The position numbers were made by a program, and so were the translations under genes. The notes beneath the pieces are model-generated. The model worked only from the letters and a program-made list of their open reading frames with translations. It was not told the DNA's origin and did no database searches. Positions 20,570 through 29,823 of a stretch of DNA of 37,774 bases are shown piece by piece. The stretch comes from Lachnospiraceae bacterium. Its GTDB lineage: Bacteria; Bacillota; Clostridia; Lachnospirales; Lachnospiraceae. The stretch covers positions 1 through 37,774 of the forward strand of contig JALEJB010000034.1 in assembly GCA_022768825.1 (NCBI GenBank), read 5' to 3'. Numbering within the stretch: the stretch's first letter is position 1; each line of letters starts with the position of its first letter.

Positions 20570-20572
20570 AAA

Positions 20573-21139
20573 ATGGGAAAAATAACGGTTTCAGAATGTA
20601 TGTGTGACGGAGAAGTCATTGAGGGTCTGAAGGTGATCGAGCCGCAGGTATTCGGTGACGAGAGAGGATATTTTACAGAGACCTACAATTATCGCGATTT
20701 TTGCGAGGCAGGCATTGACATGGAGTTTGTACAGGATAACCAGTCTGCGTCAAAGGGCGGTGTGCTCAGAGGACTGCACTTTCAGATCCGGCATCCGCAG
20801 GACAAGATCGTGCGCGTGGTCAGCGGAGAAGTCTATGATGTGGCAGTAGATCTGAGAGAAGGCTCCAAGACCTACGGAAAATATTTCGGAGTCGTACTTT
20901 CGGCAGAAAACAAAAAACAGTTCTATATACCGAAAAACTTCGCCCACGGCTTTTATGTGCTGTCCGATTATGCGGAATTCTGTTATAAATGCTCGGACTT
21001 CTATCATCCGAATGATGAGGGCGGTCTGATGTATAACGATCCGGACATCGGAATCGACTGGCCGATCGATCCGCAAAGAGAACTGATTCTTTCACCAAAA
21101 GATCGTGAGTGGCCGGGAATACGGGACTATAAAAAATAA
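20573..21139 (+). CDS. rfbC: dTDP-4-dehydrorhamnose 3,5-epimerase
   Basis: VIEPQVFGDERGYFTETYN..FVQDNQSASKGGVLRGLHFQ..HPQDKIVRV. Confidence 0.96.
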   Translation: MGKITVSECMCDGEVIEGLKVIEPQVFGDERGYFTETYNYRDFCEAGIDMEFVQDNQSASKGGVLRGLHFQIRHPQDKIVRVVSGEVYDVAVDLREGSKTYGKYFGVVLSAENKKQFYIPKNFAHGFYVLSDYAEFCYKCSDFYHPNDEGGLMYNDPDIGIDWPIDPQRELILSPKDREWPGIRDYKK

Positions 21140-21143
21140 AATT

Positions 21144-22835
21144 ATGCACAATCGTTTATTAAATATCGTAACGGAATACAAGAAAGAAGCTTATACAGAT
21201 GTGATCTTACAGAAGCCGGATGCGCAATTGATCTACCATCTGTCGCCTCAGCGGCATACGATCATTGACTTCTTCGAATGGACGGGAACGGAGCAGGTGC
21301 TGGAGCTTGCCGCCGGCTGCGGAGCCATCACAGAGGCATTGGCCGAACGGGCAGGATTTGTATGTGCGATCACCGGATCGACAGATGATCAGGCAGTTGT
21401 TGAAAAACGGCTGCAGAGCGTACAGAATCTGTCCTGTGAGACACTGGATCTGTCACAGCCACCAGCCTGTGAAGAGCGACTGGAGCAGCTGAGGCAGACC
21501 AGCTGCCCACAGGGCTTTGACGTGGTCACGCTGATCGGCGTCACCGAGCAGCTTTCCCACATCAACGGACAGATCTTACAGGAACTGATTCAGCTGGCGT
21601 ATCGCCTGCTGAAGGATGACGGGGTGCTGTTGTATGCGGGACCGAATCGCTACGGGATGAAATATTTTGCAGGCGCAAAGGAGGATCGTCTGCACAAGTA
21701 TTTTGCCGGCATCGAAGGCTACAGCGGAGAAACAGACTGCGCCTCTTTTTCCAAAAAAGAATTACAGCGCATGCTTGATTCTGCCGGCTTTTTGCAGACG
21801 GAGTGTTATTATCCGCATCAGGACTATCGGCTGCCACTTACGATCTATTCCGACAGGCGGCTCCCGGCAGTGGGAGAACTCAAGCAGGAGATGGCAAACT
21901 ATGATGATGACCGCATGGCATTGTTTGATGAGGGCCATGCCTTTGACGGAGTGATCACAGAAGGGATGTATCCGTTTTTCGCCAATTCCTATCTGATACA
22001 GGCCAACAAGGGCAATGGTCGGTTAAACGCACCGGACTATGCCCGGTTTGCAGTGGATCGAAGCCCGGCTTTTGCGGTAAAGACAGCGATCCGCGGAAAT
22101 CAGGTGTACAAAACTGCGGTGTACCCGGAGGGAAGAACCCATATCGCGCACATCTGTGAGGCATGGAAGCATCTGAGTGAGCAATACGGTGAGAAATTGA
22201 CGTTCAACCGCATACCGGAGCAGACACAGGATCAGATCCGGTTGGAGTATGTGGAAGGGGAAAGTCTGAACAGTCGGATCAACCGGCTTCTGGCCAGAGG
22301 AGATACCGGACTGGCATATGAGCTTTTGGAGCAGCTGCAGCAGCTTCTGACGGGAGCCCGGCAGACAGAATTTGTCATTACAGAGGAATTTCGACAGGTA
22401 TTCGGGCAGTCGGCAGCCGAAAAGCTGGCAAAAAGCGGGCTGCAGTTTCAGACACTGCAATATTCCGATATTGATCTAATACCGCAGAATGTGTTAAAGA
22501 CGCCGGACGGCGATCAGGTGATCGACTATGAATGGACGTTTGATTTCCCGATCCCGGTGGAATATATCGTATACAGGGGATTATGGATGACTGCGATGGA
22601 AAACGACGGTTATGAAGCGTTTGAACCGGACAGACTGCTGGCGCGTTTTGGGATCGATCGCAGAAAGCGGGAGATCTTTGACGCGATGGAAGCAGGATTT
22701 CAGGCGTATGTATGCGGAGGGAAACCACCGCTTCGCAGCACACTTTTGACAATGAAACGGCGTTTTACAGACATCCGGGCACTGGATGAAAAGATTGATA
22801 AGATAAAAAAGAGTCCGCTCGGAAGATGGCTGTGA
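21144..22835 (+). CDS. Class I SAM-dependent methyltransferase fused to a C-terminal kinase-like region
   Basis: LELAAGCGAITEALAERA (SAM motif I), LLKDDGVLLYAGPN; C-terminal half with VIDYEWTFDFPIPVEYIVYRGLW reminiscent of phosphotransferase folds. Confidence 0.7.
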   Translation: MHNRLLNIVTEYKKEAYTDVILQKPDAQLIYHLSPQRHTIIDFFEWTGTEQVLELAAGCGAITEALAERAGFVCAITGSTDDQAVVEKRLQSVQNLSCETLDLSQPPACEERLEQLRQTSCPQGFDVVTLIGVTEQLSHINGQILQELIQLAYRLLKDDGVLLYAGPNRYGMKYFAGAKEDRLHKYFAGIEGYSGETDCASFSKKELQRMLDSAGFLQTECYYPHQDYRLPLTIYSDRRLPAVGELKQEMANYDDDRMALFDEGHAFDGVITEGMYPFFANSYLIQANKGNGRLNAPDYARFAVDRSPAFAVKTAIRGNQVYKTAVYPEGRTHIAHICEAWKHLSEQYGEKLTFNRIPEQTQDQIRLEYVEGESLNSRINRLLARGDTGLAYELLEQLQQLLTGARQTEFVITEEFRQVFGQSAAEKLAKSGLQFQTLQYSDIDLIPQNVLKTPDGDQVIDYEWTFDFPIPVEYIVYRGLWMTAMENDGYEAFEPDRLLARFGIDRRKREIFDAMEAGFQAYVCGGKPPLRSTLLTMKRRFTDIRALDEKIDKIKKSPLGRWL

Positions 22836-22878
22836 GCCACCGTCGGACGATGAGACAGATATAGGAGTACGCAGCGGT

Positions 22879-24609
22879 ATGCTAAGAGTCTTAAAGAAAT
22901 ATATACAGATGTTTTCAACCGGACAGAAGATCAAGCTGACCATCATCCTGATTATGATGGTAGTGGGCGGTGTGTTAGAGACACTGGGTGTCTCTTTGAT
23001 CGTACCGTTGATGACAACCATTCTGGATGGAGAATTTATGAATACCAATCGTGTTGCGGCAGCATTCTGCAATCTGTTTGGAATCACAAACAGAGTCAGC
23101 TTTATGCTGCTGCTTCTTGGAGCACTCATTCTGGTTTTCGTCTTAAAGGATGGATTTCTGTTTCTGGAATATTATGTGCAGACCAGATTTATGTGCAACG
23201 GTCGTCTGCGCACCCAGCAGAAACTGATGCGCGCATATGTCTATCGACCGTATGAGTATTATCTGAATGCCAGCTCCGGCGAGATCACAAGAGTCATGAC
23301 CTCGGATGTGATCAATGCGTTCAATCTGCTTGGAACGACACTGACCTTTTATACGGAGATGATCGTGGGAATCGCGCTTCTGGTGGCGATCGTGGTCATC
23401 GATCCGGCGATGGCATCCATGTTGGGCGTTATCCTGGTGATCGAGATCCTGGTGATCTACAAACTGGTCAAGCCGACGCTGAAAGTGGCGGGACAGACAT
23501 TTCTCGTAGAAAACAAGGAAGCCAACAACTGGATCCTGCAGGCGATTTCGGGAATCAAGGAGCTGAAGGTCGCCAGCAGGGAGGAATATTTTATCAATCA
23601 GTATTCCGAGCATGCGACAGATGCCATTGCGGCAGAAAAGAAAAACATTGTGCTGGGTTATGTGCCCAGGCTTCTGATCGAGGCGGTGACCATTGCGGCA
23701 CTGTTGGCATTTATGATGCTTTTAATCGTAGGCGGCAGAAGTGTCGATTCGCTGATGCCGCAGCTGTCCGCATTTGCGGTTGCGGCCGTCCGGCTGCTGC
23801 CGGCAACGAACCGGATGAGCTCGGCGATGAATCTGGTAGCTTATGCGGAACCGGCACTGGATAAGACACTGAGCAATATGAATGCCATCTCGGGATGGGA
23901 TGAGCAGCTGAAACAGGCCGGGAACACCGGTCAGATGACGCTGGAGAAGCAATGTGAATTAAAAGATCTGACCTACCGCTATCCGAATACGAAGCAGCCG
24001 GTATTGAACCGGGTCAATATGGTCATCCCGGTGGGGGCATCCGTCGGGGTCGTCGGCGCATCGGGCTCCGGCAAGACGACAGCGATCGATGTATTACTGG
24101 GCGTGTTAAAGCCGGAACAGGGACAAGTGCTGGCGGACGGTACGGATATCCGGAAAAACTACGGAGCGTGGCTGGACATGATCGGCTATATCCCGCAGAT
24201 GATCTTTATGCTGAATGACACGATCCGCGCAAACGTGGCCTTTGGAATCCCGGCGCATAAGATTGACGATGCGCAGGTGTGGAAAGCACTGGAAGAGGCA
24301 AAGCTCAAGGAATTTGTCGAAGGGCTTCCGCAGGGATTGGATACCGCCATCGGCGAGCGCGGCGTGAGGATCTCCGGCGGACAGCGTCAGAGGATCGGAA
24401 TCGCGCGAGCCCTGTACAAAGATCCGAAGCTTTTGGTGTTCGATGAAGCGACATCCGCATTGGACAACGAGACAGAAGCCGCGATCATGGAATCCATCAA
24501 CGCGCTGCACGGCAAGAAAACAATGGTGATCATCGCTCACCGCCTGACCACGATCGAGGGATGCGATCTGATCTATCGGATCGAGGATGGCGCGATTACG
24601 AGGCAATAA
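22879..24609 (+). CDS. ABC exporter (fused TM and ATPase; PglK/MsbA type)
   Basis: N-terminal TM domain, Walker A GASGSGKTTAIDVLLG, signature ISGGQRQRIGIARAL, LLVFDEATSALDNETE. Confidence 0.92.
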   Translation: MLRVLKKYIQMFSTGQKIKLTIILIMMVVGGVLETLGVSLIVPLMTTILDGEFMNTNRVAAAFCNLFGITNRVSFMLLLLGALILVFVLKDGFLFLEYYVQTRFMCNGRLRTQQKLMRAYVYRPYEYYLNASSGEITRVMTSDVINAFNLLGTTLTFYTEMIVGIALLVAIVVIDPAMASMLGVILVIEILVIYKLVKPTLKVAGQTFLVENKEANNWILQAISGIKELKVASREEYFINQYSEHATDAIAAEKKNIVLGYVPRLLIEAVTIAALLAFMMLLIVGGRSVDSLMPQLSAFAVAAVRLLPATNRMSSAMNLVAYAEPALDKTLSNMNAISGWDEQLKQAGNTGQMTLEKQCELKDLTYRYPNTKQPVLNRVNMVIPVGASVGVVGASGSGKTTAIDVLLGVLKPEQGQVLADGTDIRKNYGAWLDMIGYIPQMIFMLNDTIRANVAFGIPAHKIDDAQVWKALEEAKLKEFVEGLPQGLDTAIGERGVRISGGQRQRIGIARALYKDPKLLVFDEATSALDNETEAAIMESINALHGKKTMVIIAHRLTTIEGCDLIYRIEDGAITRQ

Positions 24610-24630
24610 TACAGGAAGTCAGGAATTGCA

Positions 24631-25746
24631 ATGATAGAATTTATCGAAATCGGATTGCTGCTTGCAATCTATTTATTGATCTTTTATATACTCGGTGCGG
24701 CTCTGGCAGTGAAGCTACGCTGGACGATGCGCAGATCCCAGTGCCTGCTCATCGGCTTTTTTGCGTACTTTTTTGTATTTCAGATCTGCGCAGAAGCTAT
24801 GATCCTTACGCAGCAGCCGCTTCATGCGTTAAAAAATCTGTGGCTTTTGGTACTGAGTCTGATGCTGATTGCCGGTTGTTCGATCATATACGCAGATAGA
24901 GAACGGGGCGGCAGACCCAAGGAATATATTCCAAACCCGGCAAAAGGCTTCTTTGTGCTGATGATACTCGCGATCCTGTGTCAGATCGCGACAGGACTTC
25001 TGCTTCAGAGAAATCTGGGCTGGGATTTTGCATATTATATGGGCAACCTGACCACCTCGGTTTCCACGGACACGATGTATGTGTATGACGGAAGCAGCGG
25101 CAATCTGCTGCAGCAGCTGGATCTGAGGTATGCCCTGTCCGGCTTTTATATGAATACGGCAGTGCTTTCACAGCTGACCGGCATCAATGCCATGATGCTC
25201 CAGCGTTACCTGATGGGTGTACTGGACTTTATTCTTGCGGATCTGATCCTGTATCATTTCGCGATGAAGGTCTTTTTATTTGACAAGAAAAAAAGTTATC
25301 TGCTTGTCACGGTATCGATCCTGCTCATGGTATGCTGGGATGTCTATGATACCAGCGCGCAGTTTTTGTTTTTGCGGAACTATGAAGCAAAATCTTACTG
25401 CGCCAATGTAGTGCTTCCGATGGTGGTATATCTCATCTACTGCATCTGGAAGGACGATCATAGAAAAGATATCTGGCAGCAGCTGTTTGTAGTCTGCAGC
25501 GCATCGGTAGCCGTCTCCATGTCATCAATCCTGCTGGTACCTGCGGCGGTGGCAATACTTATGGCTGCGCATATCCTTGCGCTGTTGATCGAGGATCGGA
25601 ACAAACCGGTCAAGACGACAACAGCCAATGTGAGACGCATTCTGCTGATACTGAGAAATAGCTTCCTTTGCGTATTGGCAAATGGTGTGTATCTCGTGGT
25701 TTACTTTCTGTATACCAAAGGAATCCTTGTACTGGAGGTGATGTGA
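24631..25746 (+). CDS. Polytopic membrane protein, probably cell-surface glycan related
   Basis: 371 aa, many hydrophobic segments, ends in TGATG overlap with the next gene. Confidence 0.7.
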   Translation: MIEFIEIGLLLAIYLLIFYILGAALAVKLRWTMRRSQCLLIGFFAYFFVFQICAEAMILTQQPLHALKNLWLLVLSLMLIAGCSIIYADRERGGRPKEYIPNPAKGFFVLMILAILCQIATGLLLQRNLGWDFAYYMGNLTTSVSTDTMYVYDGSSGNLLQQLDLRYALSGFYMNTAVLSQLTGINAMMLQRYLMGVLDFILADLILYHFAMKVFLFDKKKSYLLVTVSILLMVCWDVYDTSAQFLFLRNYEAKSYCANVVLPMVVYLIYCIWKDDHRKDIWQQLFVVCSASVAVSMSSILLVPAAVAILMAAHILALLIEDRNKPVKTTTANVRRILLILRNSFLCVLANGVYLVVYFLYTKGILVLEVM

Positions 25747-26549
25747 TGCTTGAGATGCTGAAACAGTACAATGGAGACTCGGTCTATCTGGCAGTCTTTG
25801 CCGGCAGTCTCCTGATCCTCGCGCTGGCAGAAGACAAAAAGGCATCCGGCAGAGCCGGACTGAGAGCGGTGCTTTCTGTTTTGATCGCAGTAGCGGTGCT
25901 TTATAACGGGATCGCATACCGTCTGATCGGAAAGCTGACAGATACGACGACCTATTATCGTTTCTTTTGGATGCTTCCGGTCATATTTGTGATCGCCTAT
26001 GTGATTACAACACTCTATACAGGGAAAAATAAATGGTATCGGATCGGTGCTGCAGGCCTTCTCGTGCTTTGTATGGGAATCGGCTGCAATGTGTTTATCC
26101 GTCCGGCGAATATGCACAAGATCACCAACGTGTATGGGTTAAAACAGGATACGATCGAGATCGCGGACGCGATCACAGAAGACTTCGGACAGACGAAGCT
26201 GCAAGACGCCGATGGACCGGTCGTGGCATTCGATCTGCTGCTGCAGTCTCAGATTAGAAGCTATGAGCCGACGATCCGCTGGGGAATCAGCCGAAATGCA
26301 TATTTATGGCAGGCAGAGAACGGCTTTGATTATGAAAACGGACGCTATAAGATTCAGCAGAGGATCATCGCAGCAGTCAGCGAAGGACAAAAAGAAGACG
26401 CGGCCAAGCTTCGTCACAGCATAGACAACCGCGACATTGATTATCTGGTCATCCGCACAGAGTATGACATGGATGCATATCTGCAGACCGTGGATATCGT
26501 GCCGATCTACCGGAGTGAGCTATATACCTTGTACAAGGTACTTGTATAG
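25746..26549 (+). CDS. Membrane protein with C-terminal soluble domain, translationally coupled to previous gene
   Basis: ATG 25746 overlaps the previous TGA; strong SD GGAGGTG just upstream; 267 aa with TM segments then ...RDIDYLVIRTEYDMDAYLQTVDIVPIYRSELYTLYKVLV. Confidence 0.75.
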   Translation: MLEMLKQYNGDSVYLAVFAGSLLILALAEDKKASGRAGLRAVLSVLIAVAVLYNGIAYRLIGKLTDTTTYYRFFWMLPVIFVIAYVITTLYTGKNKWYRIGAAGLLVLCMGIGCNVFIRPANMHKITNVYGLKQDTIEIADAITEDFGQTKLQDADGPVVAFDLLLQSQIRSYEPTIRWGISRNAYLWQAENGFDYENGRYKIQQRIIAAVSEGQKEDAAKLRHSIDNRDIDYLVIRTEYDMDAYLQTVDIVPIYRSELYTLYKVLV

Positions 26550-26553
26550 AGAA

Positions 26554-26826
26554 TTGCGAAACTCAAGAACTGCGTAGATAGGGCATACGTAGTCACATGT
26601 ATCTGACAGGTACTTTGGAGCGGCTGGTACTTAGTGACCGTATTTGGGTCACTTATGTACCATTGCCAGCGACAAGTAGCGAGAGCGTGAGGAGAAACCC
26701 ATATGAACGAAGTTCATATTTGCATGGTTTCGACGGTATGCCGCCGAGTGTATGCGAGGGGGCAACACAACTCTGTGATACATGTGCTCGTATGACTAAA
26801 ACGGAAACAGAAATTGAGTTTCGCAA
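26554..26826 (+). repeat. 273-bp palindromic/MITE-like element, full-length copy A
   Basis: 13-bp perfect terminal inverted repeats TTGCGAAACTCAA / TTGAGTTTCGCAA; internal stems (CATACG..CACATGTATC / GATACATGTG..CGTATG; GGTAC..GTGACC/GGTCAC..GTACC); near-identical to 36875-37147 in reverse. Confidence 0.93.
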
Positions 26827-26866
26827 ACGCCTATAGAAACTTAGATTAGAGAGGAAGAAGAACACA

Positions 26867-27796
26867 ATGATCTATGATAATATCTTACAGGCCATCGGCC
26901 ACACGCCGATGATCCGGTTGAACCGAATGAATAAGCCCGGAAATGCCGAGATTCTGATGAAATTCGAGGCATTGAATGTGGGTGGTTCCATCAAGACGAG
27001 AACCGCATATGAGATGATCCATCAGGCGGAGAAAGAAGGATTGATCAAAGAGGATACGATCATCGTAGAGCCTACCAGTGGAAATCAGGGGATCGGACTG
27101 GCACTGGTAGGTGCGGTCAGAGGCTATCGCACGATCATCATCATGCCGGATTCGGTCAGCGAAGAGCGAAGAAAACTCGTCCGTCATTACGGTGCGGAGG
27201 TGATGCTGATCCATGATGCAGGTGATATCGGGGCATGTATTGACGAGTGTCTGCAGAAGGCACTTCGTATGGCCGAAAAAGATCCGAACGTATTTGTACC
27301 CCAGCAGTTTGCCAACAAAAACAATTTGCTGGCCCACAAAAACCATACGGCACTGGAGATCATGGAGCAGGTGGCGGGAACGATCCACGGTTTTTGTTCG
27401 GGAATCGGAACCGGAGGCACGATCACCGGAATCGGAGAGGTGTTAAAGGCACAGTATCCGGATATCGAGATCTGGGCAGTGGAGCCTGAAAATGCTGCGA
27501 TCCTCGCGGGCGGAACCATTTGAACGCATCTGCAGATGGGAATCGGCGATGGCATCATCCCGGATATCTTAAATCAGAGCATCTATGATGACATCTATAT
27601 CGTCAGCGATCAGGAAGCCCTTGAGACTGCAAAACGTCTGGCCAGAGAAGAGGGCATTATGTGCGGTATTTCCAGCGGTACCAATGTGGCGGCTGCACTG
27701 AAGCTTGCCGAGAAGCTGGGGCCGGGTAAAACAGTGGTGACGGTGCTGCCGGATACTGCCGAGAGATATTATTCCACACCGCTGTTTGGAGAATAA
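26867..27796 (+). pseudogene. cysK: Cysteine synthase (O-acetylserine sulfhydrylase) interrupted by one in-frame TGA (27521-27523)
   Basis: 26867..27523 and the continuation from 27524 to 27796 are in the same frame; MIRLNRMNKPGNAEILMKFEALNVGGSIKTRTA, EPTSGNQGIGLALV, GTGGTITGIGE, then stop, then THLQMGIGDGIIPDILNQ...CGISSGTNVAAAL. Confidence 0.8.
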
Positions 27797-27900
27797 AAAA
27801 GTATCACAATTATTTCCATTTGGTGGTATAATAAAAGTTGGTTTTTATGAAAGCATTGACCGTATGAACGGTTACTGTTTAATTAGAGGAGGAAAAAAGA

Positions 27901-29823
27901 ATGGACACATTAGTTATGACACTGATCTGTCTGCCATTTTTAATGGCACTACTGCCTGCTGCCATACATGTCAGCAAGATCCGCAGTATGGTTGTCTACA
28001 TCTGTGGAGCGATCATCGCAGTTCTTGCATGTGTGACAGCAGGACAATGGTTTCTCATGGGAGGAGAGACAATTACCTTTGATCTGCCTTATTCCGAGGT
28101 ATTTGACAAGGTAATTTTGATTGGGGATTTTGTATTGATGTTTCTGATCATCTATCTGTCAGTGAAATATCACAAGACAATCATCAGTCTTCTTTCAATT
28201 ATTCAGACATTTTTGGTTGCAGGCATTGAGCTGTTCGGACCGCATGTGGAAGAATGTACCCGCATCCGCATCGACTGGCTGACCTTCATCATGATCTTGA
28301 TCATCGGTATCATCGGTGTGGCGATCGGTATTTATGCAGTTGGATATATGCATGGCTATCACATTCACCACCACAAAGAGCTGACCGACCGCAGAAGCTT
28401 TTTCCTGGCAATCATATTTGTATTTTACGGTGCGATGTTCGGACTGGTTTGTTCGATGAGTCTGATCTGGCTCTATTTCTTCTGGGAGATCACGAGCGTG
28501 TGCTCGTTCCTGTTGATCGGATATACCAGAACGCAGGAAGCGATCGACAATTCTTTCAAAGCATTGTGGATGAATCTTCTCGGAGGACTTGGAATTGCGG
28601 TTGCGATCGCTTATGCGATTGTTGCGCAGGGAACGGTCAATCTCTATGATGTGATCGATCTGGCGATTGTGGAAAATGCGCCGGCAGCAGCTTTGGTTCC
28701 GATTGCGATGCTGGCATTTGCGGCACTGACCAAATCGGCTCAGTTTCCGTTTTCCGGCTGGCTGCTGGGTGCAATGGTGGCACCGACCCCTTCATCCGCT
28801 CTGTTACATAGCGCAACAATGGTAAAAGCAGGTGTCTATCTGCTGGTTCGACTTGCCTTGGCCATGAATGGCAATTATGTGGGCGAGATGGTCTATCTGT
28901 GCGGCGGATTTACATTCCTGATCGCTTCCTGTATGGCGATCGCGCAAAGCGATGGAAAGAAGGTGCTGGCATATTCGACGATCTCCAATCTGGGACTGAT
29001 CGTGGCCTGTGCCGGAGCCGGCTATCAGGAGACGATCTGGGCAGCGGTATTTTTGATCATTTTCCATGCGGTATCAAAATCAATGCTGTTCCAGTGTGTC
29101 GGAGCGATCGAGAATACGACCGGAAGCCGTGACATCGAGGATATGCAAGGCCTTGCGATTCGTTATCCGAAGCTGGCATTTATTCTGATGGTGGGAATTG
29201 CCGGAATGTTTTTGGCACCGTTTGGAATGCTGATCTCAAAATGGGCGGCACTGAAAGCCTTCGTAGATGCGCCAAGCGCACTGATGGTTCTGTTTATCGT
29301 CTTCGGTAGTTCGACGACGATGTTTTACTGGACCAAATGGTTTGCGAAGATCCTCGGTATTCATCAGACCAAAGGAAAGGATCTGACCAAGCCGAATGAG
29401 TATATTTCCATGTATTTTCATGCAATTTTGCTCATTATCCTTTGTGTTGGATTTCCATTTATGTCAAGATTTGTCATTGAGCCTTTGATGAACGATATGT
29501 ACGGAACTTCGAATCAGGTCATTTCGGATGGAAATATCGCCATCATGGTCATCATGATCTGTGCGATCTTCGTTGTGCCGATGGTCAATTATTTCCTGAC
29601 GAAAAATCGTAAGGATAAAGAGATTATGATCTATATGGGTGGAGCAAATACCGGAGATAACAAGAGTTTTATCGATTCCATGGGAGAGTCAAAGGAGCTG
29701 CAGGTTTCCAACTGGTATATGACCAATTGGTTTGGCGAGGATAAACTGATGAAACCGGCTGAGGTTGCCGGAGTGGCGATCATCATGATCTTCCTTTGTG
29801 TAATAATAGGAGGTGCATTCTAA
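27901..29823 (+). CDS. echA: Ech hydrogenase subunit EchA (NuoL/MrpA-like proton-translocating subunit)
   Basis: 640 aa polytopic; LTKSAQFPFSGWLLGAMVAPTPSSALLHSATMVKAGVYLLVR; first gene of ech order. Confidence 0.88.
   Translation: MDTLVMTLICLPFLMALLPAAIHVSKIRSMVVYICGAIIAVLACVTAGQWFLMGGETITFDLPYSEVFDKVILIGDFVLMFLIIYLSVKYHKTIISLLSIIQTFLVAGIELFGPHVEECTRIRIDWLTFIMILIIGIIGVAIGIYAVGYMHGYHIHHHKELTDRRSFFLAIIFVFYGAMFGLVCSMSLIWLYFFWEITSVCSFLLIGYTRTQEAIDNSFKALWMNLLGGLGIAVAIAYAIVAQGTVNLYDVIDLAIVENAPAAALVPIAMLAFAALTKSAQFPFSGWLLGAMVAPTPSSALLHSATMVKAGVYLLVRLALAMNGNYVGEMVYLCGGFTFLIASCMAIAQSDGKKVLAYSTISNLGLIVACAGAGYQETIWAAVFLIIFHAVSKSMLFQCVGAIENTTGSRDIEDMQGLAIRYPKLAFILMVGIAGMFLAPFGMLISKWAALKAFVDAPSALMVLFIVFGSSTTMFYWTKWFAKILGIHQTKGKDLTKPNEYISMYFHAILLIILCVGFPFMSRFVIEPLMNDMYGTSNQVISDGNIAIMVIMICAIFVVPMVNYFLTKNRKDKEIMIYMGGANTGDNKSFIDSMGESKELQVSNWYMTNWFGEDKLMKPAEVAGVAIIMIFLCVIIGGAF

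Noticed and set aside
26554-26826. Target-site duplication for copy A (TA or TATAGA-like flanks)
   Set aside because: Similar flanks occur at A but not at B or C, so no consistent duplication can be claimed.
27521-27535. Selenocysteine TGA in cysK
   Set aside because: No convincing SECIS-like stem-loop is visible and CysK is not a known selenoprotein family; kept only as an alternative in the finding.
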